Shown: positions 6,069 through 14,727 of the stretch, piece after piece
Numbering within the stretch: position 1 is the first letter of the stretch
How the letters are laid out: the number at the start of each line of letters is the position of its first letter
Assembly: GCA_038521825.1 (NCBI GenBank)
Contig: JBCBKL010000020.1
Coordinates: 14,631 to 78,630 of the forward strand
Direction of reading: 5' to 3'
Length of the DNA: 64,000 bases
Origin: JBCBKL01 sp038521825
GTDB lineage: Bacteria; Pseudomonadota; Alphaproteobacteria; Rhodobacterales; Rhodobacteraceae
Notes under the pieces: model-generated
Told to the model about the DNA's origin: nothing
What the model saw: only the letters and a program-made list of their open reading frames with translations
Database searches by the model: none
Position numbers and translations under genes: made by a program

Positions 6069-7084
6069 TTCAGAACCTCCGACAGGGGCAGGCGGGCGCG
6101 TTTTCGCTGCAATTCGTAATGTCCCAACGGGGTCCATCCTGCCAAGACCGTATCGATATCGTCAGCGCGCAAAGCACGGCGCAAGGCGTCTTCGAACGTG
6201 CGCCTGTCTTTCTTGGCCATAGGCGCCGGGTCAATCACGATCTGCCCTCCAAGGCCGCGGAGCCGCAGCGCGCGGGGAAGCGCCCTTGCGCAGGCGAGAT
6301 TGGCCTTCAATCCTGCAGCGAGCGACGTGTCTCCGCCAGTGTTCACATCGACCGCCACAAGCGCTCGGGTTTGCTCAAGAAACATCGATCCGGGAGAAAG
6401 TTCTTCGCGCAGGCCGGTCGCCATATCAAGCGCATCGAGGACGCCGAGTGCCGCAAAGGATCCTGGTTCGTGCACCACATCGGCAGGCTCAACCCAATCC
6501 CGCCACGCGACGGCATGAGGCCCATCGCCTTCGGTCAATGTCTCAGCCCCCTCACCCTGATCCGAAAGAACCGCCTGCGCCAGCTTAAGCATGGCATGGA
6601 TGTCATCATGGATCTGCTCGGGATCAGCCCCCTCGCATACGGAGCGGAGGATCAAGCCGTAACTGACTTCGGCCATCGCGTCATGGGCGATCTCGAGGAG
6701 GCGATCGCGTGCCGCCTCGTCTTTGATCTGACGGGATATGTTGAGACCCGGCGCGTCTGGCGTGATGATCGCGTAGCGGCTCTTGAAAAGCAGCTTGATA
6801 GTCACCGGCAGGGCTTTTCCCGGCTCGGCATAGCCTGTCACTTGAACCAGCAGCGCATCCCCCGGTGCCAACCCTTTGATCTGACGCAGATAGGCAGAAC
6901 CATCGGGCGTGCGCACGAAGACACCCCCCTGCCCCTTCATCGGTCGCTCGGCAATGGCCCGGTAGACGGTACCGGGACGCGGCGCATCGCCGTCGATTAG
7001 GATATCCTCAAGACGGCCATCGACCATAAGCGCGGCGGCTTCGCGGTCACCCAGATGATCGAGAACTAACGTGCGCCCCTTCAT
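6065..7084 (-). CDS. Short ribonuclease E/G family protein
   Basis: 339 residues, ATG overlapping the Maf stop (ATGA). An N-terminal S1-like segment (GGVFVRTPDGSAYLRQI, GDALLVQVTGYA, SRYAIITPDAPGLNISRQI) leads into the RNase H-like catalytic part with VAVDVNTGGDTS and IVIDPAPM, the two metal-binding aspartate regions. It is much shorter than E. coli RNase G (489 aa). The usual IxDFIDM is reduced to IDPAPM, and the CxxC zinc-link is absent. The protein may be a divergent endonuclease with altered oligomerisation. The same gene is often annotated as ribonuclease G beside maf in this family. Confidence 0.8.
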   Translation of the reverse strand: MKGRTLVLDHLGDREAAALMVDGRLEDILIDGDAPRPGTVYRAIAERPMKGQGGVFVRTPDGSAYLRQIKGLAPGDALLVQVTGYAEPGKALPVTIKLLFKSRYAIITPDAPGLNISRQIKDEAARDRLLEIAHDAMAEVSYGLILRSVCEGADPEQIHDDIHAMLKLAQAVLSDQGEGAETLTEGDGPHAVAWRDWVEPADVVHEPGSFAALGVLDALDMATGLREELSPGSMFLEQTRALVAVDVNTGGDTSLAAGLKANLACARALPRALRLRGLGGQIVIDPAPMAKKDRRTFEDALRRALRADDIDTVLAGWTPLGHYELQRKRARLPLSEVLK

Positions 7085-7647
7085 GACCAAACCTCGACGC
7101 CCGCCGCCCGCAAGAGCCCGGCGGTTTCGGCCAGGGGCAAGCCAACGATGGCGGTGAAGGATCCGCTGATCCATGGGATCAGAGCACCAGCAGGACCCTG
7201 GATCCCGTAGCCGCCCGCCTTGCCACGCCAATCGCCCGATGCGACATAGGCAAGAACTTCGGTGTCACAGAGCGCTTTCATACGGACTTGGCTGACGACG
7301 TCTTTTTCCCAAAGTTTGTCCCCGCGCCGGACCGCCACGGCAGTTATGACCCGATGGCGACGGCCAGACATTTTCCAAAGGAAATCAACCGCTTCCGCCT
7401 CATCTTCGGGTTTCCCCAGAATGCGGCGGCCCAAGGCCACGGTCGTATCCGCGCACAGAACCACATCGCCGGCCCCAGCATCGACGGCCAGCGCCTTTTC
7501 GCACGCCATGCGCCTGCAATAGGGGCGTGGGAGCTCGCCGTTTCGGGGTGTTTCATCAATATCGGGCGGGCGGATCGCATCTGGCGTCACGCCCAGTTGC
7601 TCCAGCAGCTCCAGCCGCCGGGGGCTTCCCGATCCCAAGACAAACAT
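7081..7647 (-). CDS. maf: Maf/YceF-type nucleoside triphosphate pyrophosphatase
   Basis: 188 residues. The N-terminal LGSGSPRRLELLEQLG (4-19) is the Maf phosphate-binding signature, and CADTTVALG holds the catalytic aspartate. KPEDEAEAVDFLWKMSGRRHRVITAVAV and GKAGGYGIQGPAGALIPWISGSFTAIVGLPL are the remaining conserved blocks. Members remove modified or canonical NTPs (dTTP, UTP, m7GTP, depending on subfamily). It lies between infA and the RNase gene and is coupled to the latter by ATGA. Confidence 0.92.
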   Translation of the reverse strand: MFVLGSGSPRRLELLEQLGVTPDAIRPPDIDETPRNGELPRPYCRRMACEKALAVDAGAGDVVLCADTTVALGRRILGKPEDEAEAVDFLWKMSGRRHRVITAVAVRRGDKLWEKDVVSQVRMKALCDTEVLAYVASGDWRGKAGGYGIQGPAGALIPWISGSFTAIVGLPLAETAGLLRAAGVEVWS

Positions 7648-7656
7648 CCGTTGCGC

Positions 7657-7875
7657 TTACTTGAAGCGGTAGTTGATACGCCCTTTGGTCAGGTCGTATG
7701 GCGTCATTTCGACTTGAACCTTGTCGCCTGCCAAGACCCGGATCCGGTTCTTGCGCATCTTTCCTGCCGTATGTGCGATGATCTCATGGCCGTTTTCCAG
7801 CTCGACCCGAAATGTCGCATTTGGCAGGAGTTCCTTCACGACGCCGGGAAATTCGAGCAGTTCTTCCTTGGCCAT
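7657..7875 (-). CDS. infA: Translation initiation factor IF-1
   Basis: 72 residues, the standard IF-1 length, and a single OB-fold: MAKEELLEFPGVVKELLP, then VELENGHEIIAHTAGKMRKNRIRVLAGDKVQVEMTPYDL and GRINYRFK. The start is the ATG after GGAGAGACC; a longer frame adds seven non-conserved residues. It binds the 30S A site during initiation and is cytoplasmic. It is the first gene of the infA-maf-rng-yacG row. Confidence 0.97.
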   Translation of the reverse strand: MAKEELLEFPGVVKELLPNATFRVELENGHEIIAHTAGKMRKNRIRVLAGDKVQVEMTPYDLTKGRINYRFK

Positions 7876-7954
7876 GGTCTCTCCTTCGTTGCACATCCGC
7901 CAACCGCGGATGCGCCCCTACATGCGCCGTCTCCCTCGATATTTCAAGGGCGAT

Positions 7955-8833
7955 CTAGGTCAGCCGCGTGATTGTGACCGCACCGTCACGGCCCATCTGG
8001 CTGTCCCAGTCGCGCCGGTTGAGGACACTACCGTCGGCACGGACCTCTGCAAGAATGGCAAGGTCAATCTCGGCATAGGTCCATCCGGGCTGGTTGAGTT
8101 CGCCTTGGGCCAGAACCCCCGTCTCGGGGAAACCGCGATCGGGTGGTCCATAAATGCCACCCGCACCGACAGATGTCCCGATCGCCTCGGACCATTCCGC
8201 CTCGCCAACGACAGAAGACATCACGGTGACGCATTGATTTTCAAGCGCGCGAGCCTGCGCACCGATCCGAACACGGGAATAGCCGAACCGGGCTTCGGTC
8301 ACGGATGGCACGAGGATCAGATCCGCCTCGCTGAGCGCACGGCCGAGCAGGGGAAACTCGCTGTCGTAACAAATAAGGATCCCAATCTTGCCGATTTGCG
8401 TTTCGAACAGCTGCAGCGGGCCACCCGGCGTGATACCCCAGATTTCGGCCTCGAACCGGGTCATGATCTGTTTGTCCTGTTCACCGCGGGCACCGGTCGG
8501 AGAGAAAAAGCGCGCACGGTTGACTGGCCGCCCCTCTGCCCGGGTTGCCGGGGCGGATGCAGCCAGAACATGAACGCCGAATTGCTGGGCAAGATGGGCG
8601 TGGAGCGCGTCCACATCGGCCAGCCGGTCCGACACCGCATGGATCGATTGTTCTAGATCGGCGGCGGCGTTTCGACCCTCCAGCGTTGCGAGTTCCAAGG
8701 CGCCGTATTCGGGAAAGACAAGCAGATCGGCGCCGTGGCTGGCGCCTTCGTCGACCCAGCGGGACATCTTGTCTTCGTACTGGGCCCAGCTGGTCAGGAC
8801 ATCGAGCGGGTAGGCGGCGGTGGCGATCTTCAT
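7955..8833 (-). CDS. Carbon-nitrogen hydrolase (nitrilase superfamily)
   Basis: 292 residues. The Glu-Lys-Cys triad is visible: E42 (FPEYGALE), K121 (EQDKQIMTRFE) and C155 (ILICYDSEFPLL). The C-terminal region has SSVVGEAEW and the GIYGPPDRGFPE strand typical of amidase branches. Substrate is unknown; amidase or N-carbamoyl hydrolase activity is the family norm. It is encoded downstream of the racemase/cuyA-like/hpsN-like genes on the same strand, separated by 96 nt containing a conserved 3'-end motif, so it may be transcribed with them or independently. Confidence 0.85.
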   Translation of the reverse strand: MKIATAAYPLDVLTSWAQYEDKMSRWVDEGASHGADLLVFPEYGALELATLEGRNAAADLEQSIHAVSDRLADVDALHAHLAQQFGVHVLAASAPATRAEGRPVNRARFFSPTGARGEQDKQIMTRFEAEIWGITPGGPLQLFETQIGKIGILICYDSEFPLLGRALSEADLILVPSVTEARFGYSRVRIGAQARALENQCVTVMSSVVGEAEWSEAIGTSVGAGGIYGPPDRGFPETGVLAQGELNQPGWTYAEIDLAILAEVRADGSVLNRRDWDSQMGRDGAVTITRLT

Positions 8834-8896
8834 AAAGGCTCTCCTGCAGCCACATTCTGTCTGATCCGGTCGCAGAGCAAGCCCGCGATTCGGGAG

Positions 8897-8932
8897 CCTC
8901 CGGCGGGCGTATTTTGGACGAGAAGAAGATCA
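8897..8932 (-). repeat. Stop-codon-associated 3' motif, copy 1
   Basis: On the coding (minus) strand the racemase TGA opens the string TGATCTTCTTCTCGTCC, followed by AAAATACGCCCGCCGGAGG. The same architecture (TGATCTTC, C, TCC, AAATAC, CC, GG-rich hairpin) is found after argD at 21715-21761. It may be a lineage-specific transcript-end element. Confidence 0.5.
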
Positions 8933-9589
8933 GCCCGTCGCGAAGGAGACCATACCGTGGGTCAGGCAATCGAGGCTGTCGGTCCACTTGTCCGATGGCA
9001 AAGCATCCGTCAGCAGGCTGAGTTCCGTGCAGGCGACGCAGAGGTAATCAGTTTCCGAGAGGAGTTGGGCCGCGATGGTCTGGAAAGCCCCTATGTCCGG
9101 TTCGTCTCCGGCCTTGACGGCCTGAATGATCCCCAGGATCGGACCGTCGTCAGGATAGACGGCTTCGAGGCCCAAGCCGGAAAAAGCGATGTCGAACACA
9201 CCAACCTTTCGGACCGCGGGCGAGGCGAGCATCCCGATACGCCCCCTGCCCGTGAGGGCCCGCGCGGTCAGGTCGATCATGTTGATAAACGGCAGGTCTG
9301 TCGAGGCGGAGATCGCCGCCGCGTAGTGGTGTGCGGTGTTGCACGGCATCGCAAGTGCCTGAGCCCCAGCGGATTCGAGATCGCGCGCCATCTGCCGAAG
9401 GGTTGGCGCGGGGTCTGCGCCCGTCCCTTCGATCAACGCCTTGATCCGCGAAGGGACCTGCGGGTTCTGGTGCACGATCAGTGGGACGTGATCCGCATCG
9501 TCACCAGCATCGATGGCCGCCAGCACCTTTTGCATCAGCAGGATCGTGGCCTCAGGCCCCATCCCGCCAAGGATACCGACAGGTTTCAT
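8930..9589 (-). CDS. Aspartate/glutamate racemase family protein
   Basis: 219 residues. PLP-independent racemase signatures: GILGGMGPEAT (5-15), first catalytic cysteine C83 in MPCNTAHHY and second C187 in VACTELSLL. This is the YgeA-like aspartate/broad-specificity branch. Its start overlaps the end of the upstream cuyA-like gene by 4 nt (ATGA), so the two are translationally coupled. A cysteate or other amino-acid epimerase supplying the PLP enzyme with the right stereoisomer is an attractive guess; aspartate or glutamate racemase is the conservative reading. Confidence 0.85.
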   Translation of the reverse strand: MKPVGILGGMGPEATILLMQKVLAAIDAGDDADHVPLIVHQNPQVPSRIKALIEGTGADPAPTLRQMARDLESAGAQALAMPCNTAHHYAAAISASTDLPFINMIDLTARALTGRGRIGMLASPAVRKVGVFDIAFSGLGLEAVYPDDGPILGIIQAVKAGDEPDIGAFQTIAAQLLSETDYLCVACTELSLLTDALPSDKWTDSLDCLTHGMVSFATG

Positions 9590-10596
9590 GCCACCGCGGC
9601 AACGTCGAATTCGTGAGTGTATCCGGTCAGACCAATTGCGCCGCCCGTATGAAGAAAGACGACCCTTTCGCCTTTCTTGAAGTGCCCCTTGCGGATCAGG
9701 TCGATCAGCCCCGCCCCGCCCTTTGCGGAATAGACGGGATCGAGAAGAATGGCCTCGGTCTTAGCAAAAAGGTCGATCGCCTCGAGTGTGTCGGCGGCCG
9801 GGATACCATAGCCGGGCCCGACGTAATCCGTGTTGGCCACAACATCTTCGCGCGCCACGACACCGGGGCAACCCAGTTTCTCAGCCGTTTTGACGGCAAG
9901 GTTGTACACGTTTTCCTCTTGCTTTAGCTTCGGCGCGCGAACACCGATGCCCAGAAGCGGGATGCCTGCATTCATCGCCTTTAGCCCGGTGATCAACCCC
10001 GCCTGCGTGCCGGCCGATCCGGTGGCATGCACGATATGATCGACCTTCAAGCCCATGTCGTTGAATTGCGTCAGCATCTCGAAGGCGCAATTCACATAGC
10101 CCAGTGCACCCGTTGCATTCGATCCCCCACCAGGAATGGCATAGGCGTTTCGACCATCGGCGCGAAACTTGTCCGCCACGGCCTCCATTTCGGCGTTCAT
10201 GTCCAGGTCTGGGCCGCGATGTTCGATCGTAGCGCCATGCAGCACATCCAGCAGGACGTTTCCGTTGTAGCGGTAGTTCTCGTGGTTATAGCCAGTCCGG
10301 TCCTCAAGAAGGATATGACAGTCCAGTCCGAGTTTCGCGGCAGCCGCCGCCGTCTGGCGCGCATGGTTCGATTGGGTCGCGCCCTGGGTGAGGACGATAT
10401 CGGCCCCCTGCTCGACCGCTTCGGCCATCAGGTATTCTAGCTTGCGGGTCTTGTTCCCCCCGGTGCTGAGCCCGGTGCAATCGTCCCGCTTGATCCAGAT
10501 CTCCGGACCGCCCAATGCCTCGGTCAGGCGCGGCATGAATTCGAGGGGCGTGGCCAGATGAGCGAGGCGCACGCGCGGAAACTTGGCGAGGTTCAT
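9586..10596 (-). CDS. cuyA: D-cysteine desulfhydrase / L-cysteate sulfo-lyase family PLP enzyme
   Basis: 336 residues, fold-type II PLP enzyme of the ACC deaminase/D-cysteine desulfhydrase family. The Schiff-base lysine is K49 in LSTGGNKTRKLEYL. TQGATQSNHARQTAAAAAKLG and PGGGSNATGALGYVNCA bind cofactor phosphate and substrate carboxylate. HATGSAGTQAGL and LHTGGAIGL complete the site. In marine Rhodobacteraceae a member of this family, CuyA, cleaves L-cysteate to pyruvate, ammonia and sulfite. The neighbouring hpsN-like dehydrogenase supports a sulfonate role, but D-cysteine desulfhydrase remains possible; the symbol is tentative. Confidence 0.65.
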   Translation of the reverse strand: MNLAKFPRVRLAHLATPLEFMPRLTEALGGPEIWIKRDDCTGLSTGGNKTRKLEYLMAEAVEQGADIVLTQGATQSNHARQTAAAAAKLGLDCHILLEDRTGYNHENYRYNGNVLLDVLHGATIEHRGPDLDMNAEMEAVADKFRADGRNAYAIPGGGSNATGALGYVNCAFEMLTQFNDMGLKVDHIVHATGSAGTQAGLITGLKAMNAGIPLLGIGVRAPKLKQEENVYNLAVKTAEKLGCPGVVAREDVVANTDYVGPGYGIPAADTLEAIDLFAKTEAILLDPVYSAKGGAGLIDLIRKGHFKKGERVVFLHTGGAIGLTGYTHEFDVAAVA

Positions 10597-10631
10597 TGAA
10601 AGTCCTTTTGGTCGTTCTTGCAGTCCCGGGT

Positions 10632-11927
10632 CTAAGATCCCGCGACTTTAAGGGGTGGATTTGCTTTGTCGAGGCGGATGTCTGCGGTGCGGGCATGGCC
10701 CTCCATCCCCTCCATCCGCGATATGCCAGCAGTTGCGCGGGCCAGATCGGGCAAGGCGGCGTCATCGACTGTCTGCCAGGTAACGCATTTCAGAAACTTG
10801 TGGACGCTCAGGCCACCGGTGTATCGCGCGGCACCACTTGTTGGCAGAACGTGGTTGGGGCCAGAAGCCTTGTCGCCAAATGCAACGGTCGTGTTTTCGC
10901 CAAGAAAGAGCGAACCATAGGATTTCAGCCGTTCCTTCCACCACGGCAGATCCGCGGCCTGAACATGCAGATGCTCGGGTCCATATCGGTCGGCGACCCG
11001 CGCCATTTCCTCGCGGTCCGAAACAAGGATCACTTCGCCCAGAGCGGCCCATGCCTCGCGCGCGCTGGACTGGTTGGGTTCGGGGAGGGTCGCAATGCAG
11101 TCGGGAACGAGCTTCAGAACAGCTTGGGCTAGAGGCGCATGATCCGTTGCCAGCCAGACTGGCGAGTTGTACCCATGCTCTGCCTGCCCGGCCAGATCCC
11201 ATGCCACCGTCAAGGGATCGGCCGTCAGGTCGGCCAGCACCATACTGTCCGTGGGTCCGGCAAACATGTCGATGCCAAGCGGCCCGAAGAGCTGACGCTT
11301 GGCTTCTGCAACGAATTGATTGCCCGGCCCGACAAGGATGTCGGCCTTGGGTGCGCCAAAAAGGCCCTGCGCCATTGCAGCCACACCCTGTACCCCGCCG
11401 ACCGCGAGGACAAGATCGGCACCAGCGAGATGCATCGAGTAAAGGATCGCGGGCGGTATCCCTTCGGACCTTGGCGGCGAGCATGCGGTCACGAATGGCA
11501 CACCCGCGGCGCGGGCTGTCGTGATGCTCATGAGCGCGGACGCGATATGAGAGTAACGACCGCCCGGCACGTAACACCCCGCCGCCTGTAGGGGGATAAA
11601 TCGCTGACCGGCGGTCAGGCCGGGGCGCAGTTCGATTTCCATGTCACCCGCTGTGGCGCGCTGCGCATTGGCAAAGCGTCGGATGTTGTCATGGGCATAT
11701 TGGATGTACTGCCGTTCATCGGCAGTCAGTGCATCGCCTGCCGCCGCCACCTCTTCCGGGCTGACGACGATCTGATCAGTCCAACCGTCCAGCCGCTCGG
11801 CGTAGCTACGAACGGCGACTTCGCCCTCGGTCGCGATCCGTGCCAGCATGATGCGGACGATATCTGCCGTATCGCCTGCGTCTCGTGGCGGCAAACCGGG
11901 AGCGGGTTTGAGATAAGTAACAGTCAT
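10632..11927 (-). CDS. hpsN: Histidinol dehydrogenase family; probable sulfopropanediol 3-dehydrogenase (HpsN-like)
   Basis: 431 residues, full HisD-fold length. Conserved blocks are GCYVPGGRYSHIASALM (NAD strand), VGPGNQFVAEAKRQLFGPLGIDMFAGPTD, the metal/catalytic QAEHG and GPEHLHV (Glu-His), and GPNHVLPTSGAARYTGGLSV. The N-terminus MTVTYLK and lack of a his-operon context point to the HpsN branch, which oxidises (R)-2,3-dihydroxypropane-1-sulfonate to sulfolactate with two NAD+. It is head-to-head with a LysR gene and 35 nt upstream of the cuyA-like gene. A biosynthetic histidinol dehydrogenase is less likely. Confidence 0.7.
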   Translation of the reverse strand: MTVTYLKPAPGLPPRDAGDTADIVRIMLARIATEGEVAVRSYAERLDGWTDQIVVSPEEVAAAGDALTADERQYIQYAHDNIRRFANAQRATAGDMEIELRPGLTAGQRFIPLQAAGCYVPGGRYSHIASALMSITTARAAGVPFVTACSPPRSEGIPPAILYSMHLAGADLVLAVGGVQGVAAMAQGLFGAPKADILVGPGNQFVAEAKRQLFGPLGIDMFAGPTDSMVLADLTADPLTVAWDLAGQAEHGYNSPVWLATDHAPLAQAVLKLVPDCIATLPEPNQSSAREAWAALGEVILVSDREEMARVADRYGPEHLHVQAADLPWWKERLKSYGSLFLGENTTVAFGDKASGPNHVLPTSGAARYTGGLSVHKFLKCVTWQTVDDAALPDLARATAGISRMEGMEGHARTADIRLDKANPPLKVAGS

Positions 11928-11992
11928 CGAAGCATCCTCTCACGATGGACGTGATGCGCCTGATATTCGCATATTTCAATCTTTGGGCCCTG

Positions 11993-12009
11993 AAACTGTA
12001 GATCAGTTT
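11993..12009. promoter_or_regulatory. Inverted repeat in the hpsN/lysR divergent region
   Basis: AAACTG (11993-11998) and CAGTTT (12004-12009) form 6-bp arms with a 5-nt spacer, 66 nt upstream of the hpsN-like start. It suits a LysR-type regulator binding site in the 346-nt intergenic stretch 11928-12273. Apart from this I see only scattered A/T-rich promoter-like words and no gene in that stretch. Confidence 0.4.
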
Positions 12010-12273
12010 TTCTTAATTTGGGGATCAAGCTGCTTGCGATGTTCAACGGCCTGCAGGGCGCGGCGATCCGATGAACAGCCCCTTTCGATAGGCCCGCTGG
12101 TCAAAAAGGTCCAATAAACAGCATTCCGCATGATTCTTAGGGTGCAGGCGGTTGGTCATCAATTCGGGCCACGGATTGTCGTGGTGTTGCTGCGAAGCCG
12201 GAAAGGGCGATCAAGGGGATTGACGGAACGAGCTGGTAGTTTCACACTTTCAAAAACTAGGATCGACACGGCC

Positions 12274-13236
12274 ATGTTGACGAAAGGCGTTACGCTGCGG
12301 GGACTCGAGGTATTCGAGGCGCTCGCCTCTACCGGTTCGGTAGCCCAAGCGGCGAACCTCACCGGCCTAAGTCAACCGGCAGTCAGCCAGCAGATCAAAA
12401 ACCTCGAAAACGCGCTGGCCACGGATCTGATCGATCACGGCAAAAGACCCATGCGTCTGACCCCGGCCGGTCGCAGTTTCCTAGTGCGGGCAGAGGCGGC
12501 ATTAGGCGAACTGCGGCAGGCCCAGTCGGAACTCACGGTCATGGATCTCGCCCACCTTTCGGCGCTTTCCATCGGACTGATCGATGACTTCGATAACGAT
12601 CTGACCCCCCGGCTGGTCACAATCCTCGCCGACAGCCTCAAGCGGTGCAAATTCAAACTCATTACCGCCCCCAGCCACGAAATCCTCAACCTCGTCGCGC
12701 GCAAGGAGTTGCATATTGCGATCTCAGCCAGTTCGGGCACGATGCTTGACGGCGTGCTGGAATATCCGCTGGCCCGCGATCCTTTCATATTGGTCGTGCC
12801 GAAAGGGTATGGCGAACCAGAGGTGGCGAACGCGGTTTTGGATGATCTGCCATTTTTGCGCTACGACAACGAGCAACTCATCGCGCGCCAGATCAGCGCC
12901 CACCTTGCCCGGCAAAAGCTGGACTTCGATGACCGGTTCGAGGTTGGAAGTCACCTGGCCCTGATGGCAATGGTGGCGCGCCGGATTGGTTGGACCGTGA
13001 CAACGCCGCTGGGCTACATGCGGGCGGCCCGGTTTCATGACGAGGTTGACGCGTTGCGCCTGCCCTTCAAGCCCTTTTCCAGAACGATTTCATTGTATGC
13101 AAGCGCGGATTGGGCCGGCGACGTACCCGTTGATGTGGCGCAGACAATGCGGCGCCTGATCCAGAGCCATATGATCGAACCGATGCTGGCAAAACTCCCA
13201 TGGCTCAGCGGCGAACTGCGCCTGATCGAATCCTGA
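12274..13236 (+). CDS. LysR-type transcriptional regulator
   Basis: 320 residues from the ATG at MLTKGVTLRGLEVFEAL; a longer frame upstream is not family-like. The winged HTH spans residues 7-65 (LRGLEVFEALASTGSVAQAANLTGLSQPAVSQQIKNLENAL), followed by the periplasmic-binding-like effector domain (SIGLIDDFDNDLTPRLV, HIAISASSG, PFILVVPKGYG). It is divergent from hpsN-like/cuyA-like/racemase genes, the usual arrangement for a regulator of those genes. The effector is unknown; a sulfonate or derived metabolite is the natural guess from context. Confidence 0.9.
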   Translation: MLTKGVTLRGLEVFEALASTGSVAQAANLTGLSQPAVSQQIKNLENALATDLIDHGKRPMRLTPAGRSFLVRAEAALGELRQAQSELTVMDLAHLSALSIGLIDDFDNDLTPRLVTILADSLKRCKFKLITAPSHEILNLVARKELHIAISASSGTMLDGVLEYPLARDPFILVVPKGYGEPEVANAVLDDLPFLRYDNEQLIARQISAHLARQKLDFDDRFEVGSHLALMAMVARRIGWTVTTPLGYMRAARFHDEVDALRLPFKPFSRTISLYASADWAGDVPVDVAQTMRRLIQSHMIEPMLAKLPWLSGELRLIES

Positions 13237-13240
13237 TCGC

Positions 13241-13954
13241 CTACGCAACGCCCCTCACCATACGCCAATGCAGGCCAATCGATGGGAAGAACAACAAGAG
13301 CCAGCCGAAAAAATAAAACAGAACCAGCATCGCCGGGAGCCACACAACGGAAATCGTCAGGCCAATGGCACCAGACACGCGCAGCGCAAGGTCTCGGGGC
13401 AGGATGCGCATCAACCCGTAGCTGAGCAGTCGCCCACCATCCAGCGGCTGGACCGGGGCGAGGTTGAGCGCAAAGAGGATCAGATTGATCGTCGCAAAGA
13501 TGTCCAGGTAACCGGCGAACCGCAACCACGTCATCGCACTTTGCACGTCCGAGATGGCAGCCGGCTCGAACCGGTCAATGCGTTGCCAGATCCACCAACT
13601 GCAGAGTGATGCAATGGCCCAGAGGGCAAGGTTCACGCTCGGACCCATCATCACGATGAATTCCGATTGTCGGATACTGCGGGGCCGCGTCTGACAAAAA
13701 CCGCCTCCGCCGTGCAGAACGACCCGTTCGACCGCCACACCTTGTATCAGTGCACCCCAGGCATGGCCGAATTCGTGCAGAAAGATCGAAACCATCAGCA
13801 TCGCAAACAACGTCGCGCCAAAGATCATGTCTTCGGTCGAGCTTGCGTTTAGCCCCACAAAAACCAGGGCCAGCACCATCACGGATGAAGAAACATGGAC
13901 CGGCACGCCGAAGGGGCCACGAAACTCGAAGAGACTGTCACCGTTCCCAAACAT
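13241..13954 (-). CDS. Site-2 protease family (M50) membrane metalloprotease
   Basis: 237 residues from the ATG at MFGNGDSLFEF; a TTG-started extension of 13 residues is possible. Zinc motif HEFGH occurs in the second hydrophobic segment, and the third ligand region NLAPVQPLDGGRLL (NxxPxxPLDGG) follows. GGGGF and a conserved serine-rich MMGPSVNLALW complete the family pattern. Five to six membrane helices are apparent. It has no PDZ domain, so it belongs to the short group III-type S2P proteins (SpoIVFB-like). Substrate is unknown. It ends 5 nt from the LysR stop in tail-to-tail orientation. Confidence 0.88.
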   Translation of the reverse strand: MFGNGDSLFEFRGPFGVPVHVSSSVMVLALVFVGLNASSTEDMIFGATLFAMLMVSIFLHEFGHAWGALIQGVAVERVVLHGGGGFCQTRPRSIRQSEFIVMMGPSVNLALWAIASLCSWWIWQRIDRFEPAAISDVQSAMTWLRFAGYLDIFATINLILFALNLAPVQPLDGGRLLSYGLMRILPRDLALRVSGAIGLTISVVWLPAMLVLFYFFGWLLLFFPSIGLHWRMVRGVA

Positions 13955-14040
13955 TAGCCTTGCCTCAAATCCTGCACTGCCGTCTTCTTCCAAAAAACGA
14001 TCGTCGGGAACACCAGAAAGTTGGCGTGGATAAGGCAGCG

Positions 14041-14727
14041 ATGAACATTGTCATTCTGACGGGCGCCGGGATTTCCGCCGAAAGCGGGCTCGGGACATTC
14101 CGCGATCAGGACGGGCTTTGGGCCCAACATCGGATCGAGGACGTCGCCACACCGGAAGGTTTCGCCAAGAACCCGCAGCTGGTCGTCGATTTCTACAATG
14201 CGCGGCGGGATCAGGCCGCATCTGCCCAGCCAAACGCGGCCCATGCGGCGTTGGCGCGGTTAGAGGCCACGCATGCCGGCGATGTCATGATCGTCACCCA
14301 GAATGTCGACGACCTGCACGAAAAGGGCGGCTGCCAGAACGTCGTCCACATGCACGGCGCGTTGAATTCGGCCTTATGCGGGGCCTGCGATCATCGCTGG
14401 CCCGCCCCGCTTAAAATGGTGCCCGGTGATGACTGCCCCAGATGCCAAGCGCCGAGGGCCCGGCCGGACATCGTTTGGTTTGGCGAAATCCCCTACCATA
14501 TGGACCGGATCGAAGCTGCCCTGTCGCGCGCCGACCTCTTTGCCGCTATCGGAACATCCGGCAATGTTTATCCCGCAGCGGGATTCGTTCAGCTTGCCAC
14601 GATGGTGGGGGCGCGGACGATCGAGTTGAACCTCGAACCGTCCGTCACCGTGTCTGAATTCGATGAAATGATCTTGGGCAAGGCCAGCGAAACGGTCCCG
14701 GCCTGGGTCGATAGGCTGCTGGCCTAA
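14041..14727 (+). CDS. cobB: NAD-dependent protein deacylase (sirtuin, class III)
   Basis: 228 residues. NAD-binding GAGISAESGLGTFRDQDGLW (8-27), TQNVDDLHEKGG and the catalytic histidine in HMHG are all intact. Zinc cysteines are in CGAC and CPRC. The Tyr/Arg pair that marks desuccinylase-type sirtuins is suggested by the YNARRDQ segment. Removes acyl groups from lysines (for example on acetyl-CoA synthetase) using NAD+. Its TAA overlaps the TAG of the convergent copper-chaperone gene by two bases (CTAA at 14724-14727). Confidence 0.93.
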   Translation: MNIVILTGAGISAESGLGTFRDQDGLWAQHRIEDVATPEGFAKNPQLVVDFYNARRDQAASAQPNAAHAALARLEATHAGDVMIVTQNVDDLHEKGGCQNVVHMHGALNSALCGACDHRWPAPLKMVPGDDCPRCQAPRARPDIVWFGEIPYHMDRIEAALSRADLFAAIGTSGNVYPAAGFVQLATMVGARTIELNLEPSVTVSEFDEMILGKASETVPAWVDRLLA

